A DNA stretch of 64,000 nucleotides. Origin: Priestia koreensis. Its GTDB lineage: Bacteria > Bacillota > Bacilli > Bacillales > Bacillaceae_H. Position numbers and translations under genes: made by a program. The notes beneath the pieces were generated by a model. That model did no database searches and was not told the DNA's origin. It saw nothing but the letters and a program-made list of their open reading frames with translations. Shown piece by piece: positions 27,835 to 35,429 of the stretch (position 1 is the first letter of the stretch; every line of letters begins with the position of its first letter). Where the stretch lies: the NCBI RefSeq assembly GCF_001274935.1, contig NZ_LILC01000013.1, positions 558,001 through 622,000 on the forward strand, in the 5' to 3' direction.

Positions 27835-29061
27835 TTATACATTCATTTTTGAAAGCTCAAATGCATTATGAAGTGCATTAACCGCTTGTTTTAGATCTTC
27901 TTCTTTTACTAATACCCAAATCGTTGTATGGCTATCAGCTGATTGAAGAATTTGAATTCCCTCTTGTGACAAAGCGGTCACAATTTTTGCGGTTACACCA
28001 GGTACTCCGGCAATTCCCGCTCCTACTGTTGATACTTTCGCACAATGACGTGTTACGACTGGATCATGACCAAGTTCATTCAGAACTTCAATGGCACGAT
28101 TTGTCGCTTCATTTGTAACTGTATACACGACGGCATTTGGAGAAATGTTAATAAAATCAACGCTAATTTCTTCATTCGCCATCGCTCGGAACACTTCCGA
28201 TTGAAGATCATAGTGACCCTCTTTGGCTTTTACTTTAATTTGTGTCACGTTTGAAACATGGGCAATCCCTGTTACGAGACGCTCTTGAATATCACTACCA
28301 TGGCCTTTTGCATGACCAAGAGAGGTGACAAGTGTTCCTTCAGACTCAGAGTACGTAGAGCGAACGCGCATTGGAATTTTTGCCTGCATGGCAATTTCAA
28401 CTGCACGTGGATGAACGACTTTTGCTCCCTGATAAGCCATGTTGCAAATTTCATTGTACGTTAATACCGAAAGAGGACGCGCATCTTCCACAATACGTGG
28501 ATCTGCAGTCATAACCCCTTCTACATCGGTAAAAATGTCAATAAAATCAGCTTCAAGCGCTGCTCCAAGTGCTGAAGCAGACGTGTCACTGCCGCCACGG
28601 CCAAGTGTTGTAATATCACCGCTCATGGTAGCCCCCTGGAACCCTGCAACTACGACTACATCATGCGCTTCAAGCTCTTGTAGCACGCGGTCACAGTTCA
28701 TCTCAAGGATTTTGGCATTTGTAAAATCGTTGTTCGTTTGGAATCCAGCTTGAGCACCGCTAAGTGCTGTCGCGTTCATTCCATTCGTATTTAACATGTT
28801 GGTAAATACAACGGAAGAAATTAATTCTCCGCATGACATGAGCATATCTAGTTCACGCTTATTTAGAAGCGCTTCGTTTGCATCGACTAAGGACAACAGT
28901 GTGTCAGTAGCGTAAGGTTCTCCCTTACGTCCCATTGCTGAAACGACAACAACCACCTTGTAATCTTCGTTTAACGCATGTCTGATATGTTCTAAAGCCA
29001 TGGTGCGTCCGCGTTCATCGCGGACCGAAGTACCTCCAAATTTTTGGACTATAATCTTCAT
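27835..29061 (-). CDS. dapG: Aspartokinase I (diaminopimelate-sensitive type)
   Basis: DapG phosphorylates aspartate to start the aspartate family pathway. The 408 residues begin VQKFGGTSVRDERG, contain TTLGRGGSDTSA near residue 158 (the active-site loop) and end in two ACT domains (about 265-405) with TVGAGIAGVPGVTAKI near 340. Position next to asd and dapA marks it as the DAP-sensitive isoenzyme of Bacillus. No lysine riboswitch is visible upstream, consistent with control by DAP and during sporulation rather than by lysine. Confidence 0.96.
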   Translation of the reverse strand: MKIIVQKFGGTSVRDERGRTMALEHIRHALNEDYKVVVVVSAMGRKGEPYATDTLLSLVDANEALLNKRELDMLMSCGELISSVVFTNMLNTNGMNATALSGAQAGFQTNNDFTNAKILEMNCDRVLQELEAHDVVVVAGFQGATMSGDITTLGRGGSDTSASALGAALEADFIDIFTDVEGVMTADPRIVEDARPLSVLTYNEICNMAYQGAKVVHPRAVEIAMQAKIPMRVRSTYSESEGTLVTSLGHAKGHGSDIQERLVTGIAHVSNVTQIKVKAKEGHYDLQSEVFRAMANEEISVDFINISPNAVVYTVTNEATNRAIEVLNELGHDPVVTRHCAKVSTVGAGIAGVPGVTAKIVTALSQEGIQILQSADSHTTIWVLVKEEDLKQAVNALHNAFELSKMNV

Positions 29062-29095
29062 ACTTCCACCTCGTTCGTTGCTTCAGATCGTGTTG

Positions 29096-30142
29096 TTATT
29101 TAACAAGTCCAAGCTTCAGTAAAGATTCAGCGATCTGCACAGAGTTCCATGCAGCGCCCTTTAATAGATTATCAGAAACAACCCATAGATGGAAACCTGT
29201 ATCCTTATCTAAATCTTTACGAATACGTCCGACAAATGTATCATTTTTCCCTACAGCATCGGCCGGCATTGGATATACTTGGTTTTCTGGATCGTCTTGT
29301 AATACTACACCAGGTGCAGTTGAAAGTAGTGATTTTACTTCTTGCGCTGAAACACCTTGCTTGTTAATTTCAATATATACAGATTCAGAGTGTCCTGTGA
29401 CAACTGGAAGACGAACACATGTCGCTGCTACTGAAAGTTCAGGCATATGCATAATTTTCTTCGTTTCATTGATCATTTTCATCTCTTCAAACGTAAATCC
29501 ATTGTCTTGGAATTTATCGATTTGTGGGATCGCATTAAACGCAATTTGATAATGCTTTTTATCGCCACCCACTGGAAGAATTTCAGGTGTGAACTCTTCA
29601 CCATTTAAAATAGCCTGTGCTTGTGTTTTTAATTCGTCGATTGCAGCTGCACCCGCACCTGATACCGCTTGGTAAGTGGATACGACTACTTTATCTAAGC
29701 CAAATGCCTGACGGATCGGTTCTAGTGCGACAACCATTTGAATCGTTGAACAGTTTGGATTTGCAATGATTCCGTTGTGAAGCTTAATATCTTCTTCATT
29801 CACTTCTGGTACAACTAAAGGTACGTTCGGATCCATGCGGTATGCACTTGTGTTGTCCACAACAATTGCACCACGTTTGACTGCTTCAGGTGCAAATTGC
29901 TTTGATACGCTACCACCTGCGCTGAACAGTGCGATTTGAACGCCTTCAAAGCTTTCAGGAGTTGCTTCTTGCACTTCATATTCTTGCCCTTTAAAAGAAA
30001 CTTTTTTACCTGCTGAACGTGCAGATGAAAGAAGTGTAAGTTTACCAATTGGAAAATCTCGTTTTTCAAGTGTGGCAAGCATTTGCTGCCCCACTGCTCC
30101 TGTTGCTCCAACTACTGCTACGTGTAATCCATTCTCTGACAT
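29096..30142 (-). CDS. asd: Aspartate-semialdehyde dehydrogenase
   Basis: Asd reduces aspartyl phosphate to aspartate semialdehyde with NADPH. The 348 residues begin [15 protein letters not shown] (nucleotide-binding loop, residues 6-20). They have the catalytic Cys in [11 protein letters not shown] near 125 and [16 protein letters not shown] near 228. The ATG at 30142 was chosen because TTTGGAGGG precedes it; the frame extends to a TTG at 30157, which overlaps that site. The start of the asd-dapG-dapA block is 228 bases after dpaB, and its leader carries small palindromes but no terminator. Confidence 0.96.
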   Translation of the reverse strand: MSENGLHVAVVGATGAVGQQMLATLEKRDFPIGKLTLLSSARSAGKKVSFKGQEYEVQEATPESFEGVQIALFSAGGSVSKQFAPEAVKRGAIVVDNTSAYRMDPNVPLVVPEVNEEDIKLHNGIIANPNCSTIQMVVALEPIRQAFGLDKVVVSTYQAVSGAGAAAIDELKTQAQAILNGEEFTPEILPVGGDKKHYQIAFNAIPQIDKFQDNGFTFEEMKMINETKKIMHMPELSVAATCVRLPVVTGHSESVYIEINKQGVSAQEVKSLLSTAPGVVLQDDPENQVYPMPADAVGKNDTFVGRIRKDLDKDTGFHLWVVSDNLLKGAAWNSVQIAESLLKLGLVK

Positions 30143-30321
30143 ATTCGTTCCCTCCAAATTCGGTTCACAATTCCCATTTCATCTTTGTACTTGTTATTAT
30201 TAAGTAAGGATTGTTATGTTTTATCGAGCTTTGACAGGGTTTTGGCGTCTGATATGACGTCATCATCCTGCTTATGCGGGATAAATGAATAGCTATTATT
30301 TTATCATACTATTACGCTAAA

Positions 30322-30351
30322 GAAGAGAAGATTTTATAAAATCTTCTCTTC
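30322..30351 (-). terminator. Hairpin terminator between dpaB and asd
   Basis: A perfect inverted repeat (GAAGAGAAGATTTT pairing with its complement) lies 20 bases after dpaB. On the minus strand it is followed by TTTAGC, so the T tract is short. Read-through to asd is plausible. Confidence 0.6.
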
Positions 30352-30370
30352 CCCATTCTATCAATTTTCC

Positions 30371-30976
30371 TCATTTTTCGCTATCACGGAATTTCTCGAC
30401 AATAACCGGCTGTAATTGCTCGCCTTTTAAGGCTGCTAACACCGTATCGACGAGTTGCTCCATCCGAGCGACCATTGAGCTTGGTTTGCCAATCGGATCG
30501 TCTTGACCAAATGGGATGAAATAAATGTCTTTAGCTGCCATAAGCCTCATTAAATTCACACCGTTTAATCCAAGTGCATCGTTTGTTGAAATACCAAGTA
30601 CGACTGGACGATGATTACGCATGGTCGCTTTCGCTGCCATCAAAACAGGTGATTCGTTCATTGCATTCGCAAATTTACTCATGCTGTTTCCTGTCATCGG
30701 TGCGATAATCATACAATCGAGTGGAAGCTTCGGTCCTAACGGCTCTGCTTTTACGATCGTATCGACAACCGGATTTCCTGTAATATCCTCAATGCGTTTA
30801 ATCCATTCTTCACTCTCTCCGAATCGTGTGCTCGTTGTTTGCACAGTATATGACACAACTGGAATCACTTCTGCACCTAGCGAGACGAGCTTTTCAATTT
30901 GAGGCATCACTTCTTCATATGTGCAATGAGAACCAGTCAAGCCAAAGCCAATTCGTCTTCCTTTAAATGATGTCAA
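30371..30976 (-). CDS. dpaB: Dipicolinate synthase subunit B (SpoVFB)
   Basis: With DpaA, this flavoprotein-like subunit makes dipicolinic acid in the mother cell for loading into the spore. The 201-residue protein opens RIGFGLTGSHCTYEEVMPQI and has MIIAPMTGNSMSKFANAM near residue 89, the flavoprotein fold of DpaB/SpoVFB. ATG 30976 overlaps the dpaA stop (ATGA). Pairing of the two genes and the downstream asd-dapG-dapA genes, which make the precursor, is the classical Bacillus arrangement. Confidence 0.96.
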   Translation of the reverse strand: MTSFKGRRIGFGLTGSHCTYEEVMPQIEKLVSLGAEVIPVVSYTVQTTSTRFGESEEWIKRIEDITGNPVVDTIVKAEPLGPKLPLDCMIIAPMTGNSMSKFANAMNESPVLMAAKATMRNHRPVVLGISTNDALGLNGVNLMRLMAAKDIYFIPFGQDDPIGKPSSMVARMEQLVDTVLAALKGEQLQPVIVEKFRDSEK

Positions 30977-31875
30977 GGTTTTTTCTCCTCTCTTTTCTTT
31001 GCTTCCTCAGTTAATAGCTGCGCCAAAACGTTCGCTAAAATTTTCCCCGCTGTTTTAGGAGCAACAATACCTGGAAGCCCTGGTGCGAGTATTGCCTTAA
31101 TACCGCGTTTCTCAGCGTATCTAAAATCAGTACCGCCCGGTTTGGATGCCAAATCAATAATGAATGCATGAGACGGCATTTTCGAAATAACACCGGTCGT
31201 TAAGATTGGATACGGAATTGTATTAATGCAAATATCAACGTTCGTCGCATGCTGTGCCAAATCAGCTAACTGAAACGGAGTCAGCCCCATTTCCGTAATA
31301 CGAGCGATATGCTCTGACTTTCTTGCGCCTACTTTCACATGTGCCCCTAATGAAGCGAAGGAGCGGGCAACACTCATTCCGACTCGCCCTAATCCTAAAA
31401 CGAGGATATTTGAGCCATGAATCGTGAAATCCGTGTGCTGAATCGCCATCATGATTGTTCCTTCGACCGTCGGAATTGAATTGTAGATGGCCACGTCATC
31501 GCGTTCAAACAACTGTACTAAGCGACGCTTCGTGTTTTTCACAAGCGTGTTTAGATAATCATTGGTGATGCCTGAGTATAAAACACAGTGAGATGGTGTT
31601 TGTTCGACCATCTTTTGAGTAAGTATTACTTTTTCATTTGAAAAAATGGTATCGACTTGCCCTTCGTGGTTTGTGCCCGGGACTGGAAGAATAATCGCAT
31701 CCACATCTGAAAAGTTTACTTCAGTAATTTGATATTTGGTTGCACCTGCAAACCCGTGATCAAGCTGATCAAATCCTATCAATGATACTTTGGCATCTAA
31801 TTCAATTAGTTTTCGAATAACTTCCAACTGTCTCGCATCACCACCGATGACAGCGATATGCAAATCAGTCAACAT
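30973..31875 (-). CDS. dpaA: Dipicolinate synthase subunit A (SpoVFA)
   Basis: DpaA is the NAD(P)-dependent subunit that converts dihydroxytetrahydrodipicolinate to dipicolinate. The 300 residues carry IAVIGGDARQLEVIRKL at the N-terminus and a second Rossmann loop, ILVLGLGRVGMSVARSFA, near residue 152. EGTIMMAIQHTD near 136 and IDLASKPGGTDF near 238 fit the family. The gene should be under sporulation control; I see no certain sigma-K promoter in the 312 bases upstream. Confidence 0.96.
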   Translation of the reverse strand: MLTDLHIAVIGGDARQLEVIRKLIELDAKVSLIGFDQLDHGFAGATKYQITEVNFSDVDAIILPVPGTNHEGQVDTIFSNEKVILTQKMVEQTPSHCVLYSGITNDYLNTLVKNTKRRLVQLFERDDVAIYNSIPTVEGTIMMAIQHTDFTIHGSNILVLGLGRVGMSVARSFASLGAHVKVGARKSEHIARITEMGLTPFQLADLAQHATNVDICINTIPYPILTTGVISKMPSHAFIIDLASKPGGTDFRYAEKRGIKAILAPGLPGIVAPKTAGKILANVLAQLLTEEAKKREEKKP

Positions 31876-32157
31876 CTTATTAGTTCACCTTCTTTTCCTA
31901 AGATGCGTGCTTTGTGGGGTATTAAAAAAGGCTGCCATAAATTCTATTGAAATCATACCTTTTGCCTAACGACCTTTTTCTCCAACATATTATGTTCTAG
32001 GGCGGTAATGGGTGAATCTTTCTTCGCTTTCTTATTGAAACTGTATCTTTTTTCTTATTTATTATTTAGAACATAGTTTTATTAGTTAGAATATAAACTT
32101 CTTCATCTACTATGTATCTCCCTATTAAACGTTTAGGGGATTATTTTCATAAAAAAA
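31876..32157. other. Intergenic stretch upstream of dpaA without a gene
   Basis: About 280 AT-rich bases between the ymxH terminator and dpaA. There is no open frame with a ribosome site. A CATAATATG sequence on the minus strand resembles a sigma-K -10 but lacks a clear -35 partner, so I do not call a promoter. Confidence 0.4.
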
Positions 32158-32185
32158 AACCTCTCTGACAACTGTCAGAGAGGTT
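32151..32185 (-). terminator. Terminator of ymxH
   Basis: Perfect 13-bp stem AACCTCTCTGACA/TGTCAGAGAGGTT with a 2-base centre, followed by a run of nine T residues on the minus strand. It starts 3 bases before the ymxH stop codon region ends. Confidence 0.92.
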
Positions 32186-32187
32186 TC

Positions 32188-32439
32188 TCATTCGCTTAGC
32201 TCATACTCGGCAATATCCACAATAATCATATCCATACCGATCTTTTGAATATGACTCCACGGAACTCGAATTTCGTTTCCTTGGCGCTTAAAGCCAAACC
32301 ATTTTACAGTCGGGATGATCAATGCATTGATTTGTCCTGACTGCTCGTTAATTTCCAAATCCGTTTGACCTAAAATGCCGAGGCGTTCCGCTTTTTTTAT
32401 ATCCACAATTTCTTTTCCACTAAGCTCACTTAACCGCAT
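32188..32439 (-). CDS. ymxH: YmxH/YlmC family PRC-barrel protein
   Basis: An 83-residue protein of the YlmC/YmxH sporulation-associated family. It opens MRLSELSGKEIVDIKKAERLG and has LGQTDLEINEQSGQINALII near 26, a PRC-barrel-like strand pattern. ATG 32439 was chosen over 32472 because GGGGTGG precedes it and the length matches the B. subtilis homologue. Function is not known. It ends the mlpA-ymxH pair next to dpaA as in B. subtilis. Confidence 0.88.
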   Translation of the reverse strand: MRLSELSGKEIVDIKKAERLGILGQTDLEINEQSGQINALIIPTVKWFGFKRQGNEIRVPWSHIQKIGMDMIIVDIAEYELSE

Positions 32440-32502
32440 CTTTTCCACCCCTTCGCAATGTTCTACTATCATATATAAAAGGGGAAAAGAAAAACATGCC
32501 TA

Positions 32503-33744
32503 TTATTTTCGTAAGCTTTTTGGAAGATCACCTGATGGACTGATTAATGAAAGCGCAAAGTCGTCTTTAAAAATACGACGTGCCAATTCATCCACGCTTG
32601 GTTTTGTTACATCACTAACAAGCTGAATAATTTCATCTAGTGAACGATGCTCACCAAGCATCAACTCATTTTTACCGTTACGGCTCATACGGCTGTTCGT
32701 GCTCTCTAAGCTCAGCATTAGATTTCCTTTTAGCTGTTCTTTACTGTTGTTTAGCTCTTTATCGGTAATTCCTTTATCTTTTAACTCATTTAACGTGTCT
32801 TGAATCGTATCATACAGAACATCTAGCTGATTGCTTCCTGTTCCTCCGTAGATCGTCACAAGCCCGTTGTCGCGGTAAGAAGAATGATAAGAGAAGACCG
32901 AATAAGCAAGACCACGCTGTTCACGCACGTCCTGGAACAAACGGCTACTCATGCTTCCACCAAGCACATTATTTAACACGATTAAGCTATACACATCTTT
33001 TGATCCGATCGCAAGACCTTCAAAACCTAAGCATAGATGTGCTTGCTCCGTATCTTTTTTGCGCGCTAGTTTTTCCGTAAAGAACGCTGGCTTTTCTGCC
33101 TGCTGTGGTTTGTGTGGTGACGTATAGTCACCGAAATACTTTTCGATTTCTTGCACAAACGAATCATCGATGTTTCCTGCCACAGAGATCACAACGTTTT
33201 CTGGAATATATGTTTTGCTCATATAATCGCGCATTGAATCTCCGTTGAATGTATCAAGCGTCTTTTCTGTTCCTAAAATCGGATATCCTAATGGATGGTT
33301 ACCAAAAGAAGCCTTGCTTAGAAGATCATGAACAATGTCATCTGGCGCATCTTCATACATTTTAATTTCTTCGTACACAACATTTTTCTCGCGCTTTAAC
33401 TCTTCTTCATCAAACGTTGAGTTAAAGAACATATCTGCAAGCGTATCTAGCGCTTGATCTGCATGCTCGTCTAGAACTTTTGCATAATAGCACGTATACT
33501 CTTTTGACGTGAACGCATTCACTTGTCCTCCGATACGATCAAAGCTTTCCGCAATATCGCGCGCTGAGCGTGTTTTTGTTCCTTTGAAAAACATGTGCTC
33601 TAAAAAGTGAGACACACCGTTAATAGTAGGATCTTCATTTCGTGATCCTGTTCCAATCCATACACCAATTGCGACAGAACGCACCGTTGGAATGTTTTCT
33701 AATACAATTCGTACTCCATTTTTGCAAGTATATCTGTTAATCAA
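32503..33744 (-). CDS. mlpA: M16-family zinc peptidase MlpA
   Basis: A 413-residue insulinase-type processing peptidase. The inverted zinc motif HFLEH is near residue 46, with the distal Glu further on in NVVYEEIKMYEDAPDD near 121. The second half has RGLAYSVFSYHSS near 290, typical of mitochondrial processing peptidase-like proteins. The start is a TTG at 33744 preceded by GAGGAGG at good spacing, giving LINRYTCKNGVRIVLE as in B. subtilis; a GTG at 33771 lacks a site. Role in Bacillus is not firmly known. Confidence 0.92.
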   Translation of the reverse strand: MINRYTCKNGVRIVLENIPTVRSVAIGVWIGTGSRNEDPTINGVSHFLEHMFFKGTKTRSARDIAESFDRIGGQVNAFTSKEYTCYYAKVLDEHADQALDTLADMFFNSTFDEEELKREKNVVYEEIKMYEDAPDDIVHDLLSKASFGNHPLGYPILGTEKTLDTFNGDSMRDYMSKTYIPENVVISVAGNIDDSFVQEIEKYFGDYTSPHKPQQAEKPAFFTEKLARKKDTEQAHLCLGFEGLAIGSKDVYSLIVLNNVLGGSMSSRLFQDVREQRGLAYSVFSYHSSYRDNGLVTIYGGTGSNQLDVLYDTIQDTLNELKDKGITDKELNNSKEQLKGNLMLSLESTNSRMSRNGKNELMLGEHRSLDEIIQLVSDVTKPSVDELARRIFKDDFALSLISPSGDLPKSLRK

Positions 33745-33771
33745 GCTATTGCCTCCTCTTTTGTCAATCAC

Positions 33772-34725
33772 CTATTGATCTTTCATCACTCGTTCTTCAT
33801 TAAGTAATGTTGACACATTTCCAAGCGTATATCCTTTTGCTTTTATTTGCGTAATTAAACGGTCTAATGCGCCAGCAGTAGATTCTGTAGGATGCATCAA
33901 AACCATCGCTCCTGGGTGAACTTTGCCCATCACTCGGTTAAGCAAAACGTCAGGACTTGGTTTTTGCCAATCAATTGTATCCACACTCCACATAATCGTA
34001 TGTAGCTTAAGCGTTGCTGCAATGGTTACGACCTCATCTCGGTAGCTGCCGCTTGGTGGCGCAAACCACTTCACCTTTTGACCTGTCGTTGATTCGATGA
34101 TTTGGTTTGTGCTCTCTAGCTGCTCTTTGATTTTCGCAGCTGTTAATACCGCCATGTTAGGGTGCGTATAGGAGTGGTTTCCAACTTCATGACCTGCATC
34201 TACAATCATTTTAGCCATTTCTGGATTATTTTTTACCCATCTTCCTTCTAAAAAGAAAGTTGCTTTGACATGCTGCTTTTTGAGCGTTTCAAGCATAGAC
34301 GGAATATATTCATTTCCCCAGGCAACGTTAATGAGCAGAGAGACCATCGGCTTCTCTGGATTTCCTCGGTAAATAGGTGCTGGTTTTAAGTCATTCAAAT
34401 GAACGGTTGGTGGTACCTGCGTATAAACAAGTTTGTTACGCTGAAAGACACCCGTTTTTTTCATATGTTGATAGGAAGCATTAATATCCACCTTTAAACC
34501 GTTATATCCAGGTATGAGCTTCCACACGGTATCTACTTTAGCATTTTGTGGTGGAATTTCATACTTTTGTGCTTTTTGAGTGATCTCTTCATAAAGCCGA
34601 TCATGTGGTGTGTCCTTCGATTTCATGACTTGAATGTATTCATCCGTAAATGGGTTTTGGACCATCTTATATGTAAAGATAAATAAAAAAACGAATGCCA
34701 TTAGTTGTAGCGTAGATTTCTTCAA
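33772..34725 (-). CDS. ylxY: YlxY, polysaccharide-deacetylase-like secreted or anchored protein
   Basis: A 317-residue protein with an N-terminal hydrophobic segment (residues 5-18, signal anchor) and a NodB-type deacetylase domain (about 125-310). HSYTHP near residue 188, APPSGSYRDEV near 223 and LMHPTES near 276 are present. The first NodB motif, usually TFDD, reads INVAWGNEY near residue 137, so the catalytic/metal Asp pair is missing. The start is a TTG at 34725 with GGGAGGG upstream, giving the B. subtilis length. It may bind polysaccharide or be inactive; no function is proven. Confidence 0.88.
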   Translation of the reverse strand: MKKSTLQLMAFVFLFIFTYKMVQNPFTDEYIQVMKSKDTPHDRLYEEITQKAQKYEIPPQNAKVDTVWKLIPGYNGLKVDINASYQHMKKTGVFQRNKLVYTQVPPTVHLNDLKPAPIYRGNPEKPMVSLLINVAWGNEYIPSMLETLKKQHVKATFFLEGRWVKNNPEMAKMIVDAGHEVGNHSYTHPNMAVLTAAKIKEQLESTNQIIESTTGQKVKWFAPPSGSYRDEVVTIAATLKLHTIMWSVDTIDWQKPSPDVLLNRVMGKVHPGAMVLMHPTESTAGALDRLITQIKAKGYTLGNVSTLLNEERVMKDQ

Positions 34726-34820
34726 TTCTATTCCCTCCCTTATCATAAAAAATATGTTAAGAGAGGACAAGGTAGAACTGGCCTTGCGACTAAAGTCACC
34801 GAAATGTTGAGACAAGTAGA

Positions 34821-34980
34821 TACTTGAATGAGACCGACCTTCACTTCAGATTGCTCTCTTTCCGCAGGACAAGCAATGAGCCTCCTCGTCGCTTCGCTTC
34901 TGCGGGGTCTCATCTGGCTTGTTGCTCCTGCAGGAGTGTCGCATCTTCCGTTTCGGTCTTTTCCTCGTAGCACAAGTGCA
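34821..34980. repeat. Tandem ~160 bp structured repeat, copy 1
   Basis: First of three near-identical units in the gap between pnp and ylxY. Each unit holds nested inverted repeats. In this copy GCAGGA (34864-34869) can pair with TCCTGC (34926-34931), and the flanking AGACCGA pairs with TCGGTCT. The core (AGCCTCCTCGTCGCTTCGCT) resembles intergenic repeats I know from several Bacillaceae genomes. Confidence 0.85.
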
Positions 34981-35141
34981 CACTTGAATGAGACCGACCT
35001 TCACTTCAGATTGCTCCCTTTCCACAGGACAAGCAATGAGCCTCCTCGTCGCTTCGCTTTCTGCGGGGTCTTATCTGGCTTGTTGATCCTGTAGGAGTGT
35101 CGCATCTTTCGTTTCGGTCTTTTCCTCGTAGCACAAGTGGG
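34981..35141. repeat. Tandem ~160 bp structured repeat, copy 2
   Basis: Second unit. Outer arms CACTTG (34981-34986) and CAAGTG (35134-35139); middle arms AGACCGA (34991-34997) and TCGGTCT (35114-35120); inner arms ACAGGA (35024-35029) and TCCTGT (35087-35092), plus CAAGC/GCTTG. A G-to-A and a C-to-T change relative to copies 1 and 3 keep the inner pair intact. Confidence 0.85.
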
Positions 35142-35287
35142 CACTTGAATGAGACCGACCTTCACTTCAGATTGCTCCCTTTCCGCAGGACAAGCAATGA
35201 GCCTCCTCGTCGCTTCGCTTTCTGCGGGGTCTCATCTGGCTTGTTGATCCTGCAGGAGTGTCGCATCTTTCGTTCCGGTCTTTTTTT
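35142..35287. repeat. Tandem ~160 bp structured repeat, copy 3 (3' end short)
   Basis: Third unit, matching copy 1 and 2 closely until CGGTC TTTTTTT, after which the sequence diverges. The outer CAAGTG arm is therefore missing. Inner arms GCAGGA (35185-35190) and TCCTGC (35248-35253) are kept. Confidence 0.82.
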
Positions 35288-35398
35288 GTGGCACTCGTAA
35301 AACCCTAAACAAATCAGCCTTCATTCACACGCTTTTTGTACAGCTTAGAAGAACCCTAATAGAAGCCATTTCATCGCATTTAACCAAAAGACTGGCTA

Positions 35399-35424
35399 AA
35401 AAAAAAGCTGGGACATCCCAGCTC
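35399..35424 (-). terminator. Terminator of pnp
   Basis: The minus strand reads AGCTGGGA, loop TG, TCCCAGCT, then nine T residues, directly after the pnp stop at 35430. Strong intrinsic terminator. Confidence 0.93.
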
Positions 35425-35429
35425 TGGCT

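Noticed and set aside
31970..32010. Sigma-K promoter for dpaA
   Set aside because: Only a partial -10 (CATAATATG) is seen, and a matching -35 is not convincing.
34742..34770. Promoter TTGTCC-17-TATGAT upstream of ylxY
   Set aside because: The -10 would place the transcription start at or inside the ylxY ribosome site (34730-34737), so it would give a nearly leaderless message. Not called.
34821..35287. Three regular repeats as a CRISPR array
   Set aside because: The units are about 160 bp and directly joined, with no short repeat-spacer alternation and no cas genes nearby.
35097..35300. Short plus-strand frames in the repeats between pnp and ylxY
   Set aside because: They repeat the same unit three times and have no ribosome site. 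The pattern is explained by tandem structured DNA.
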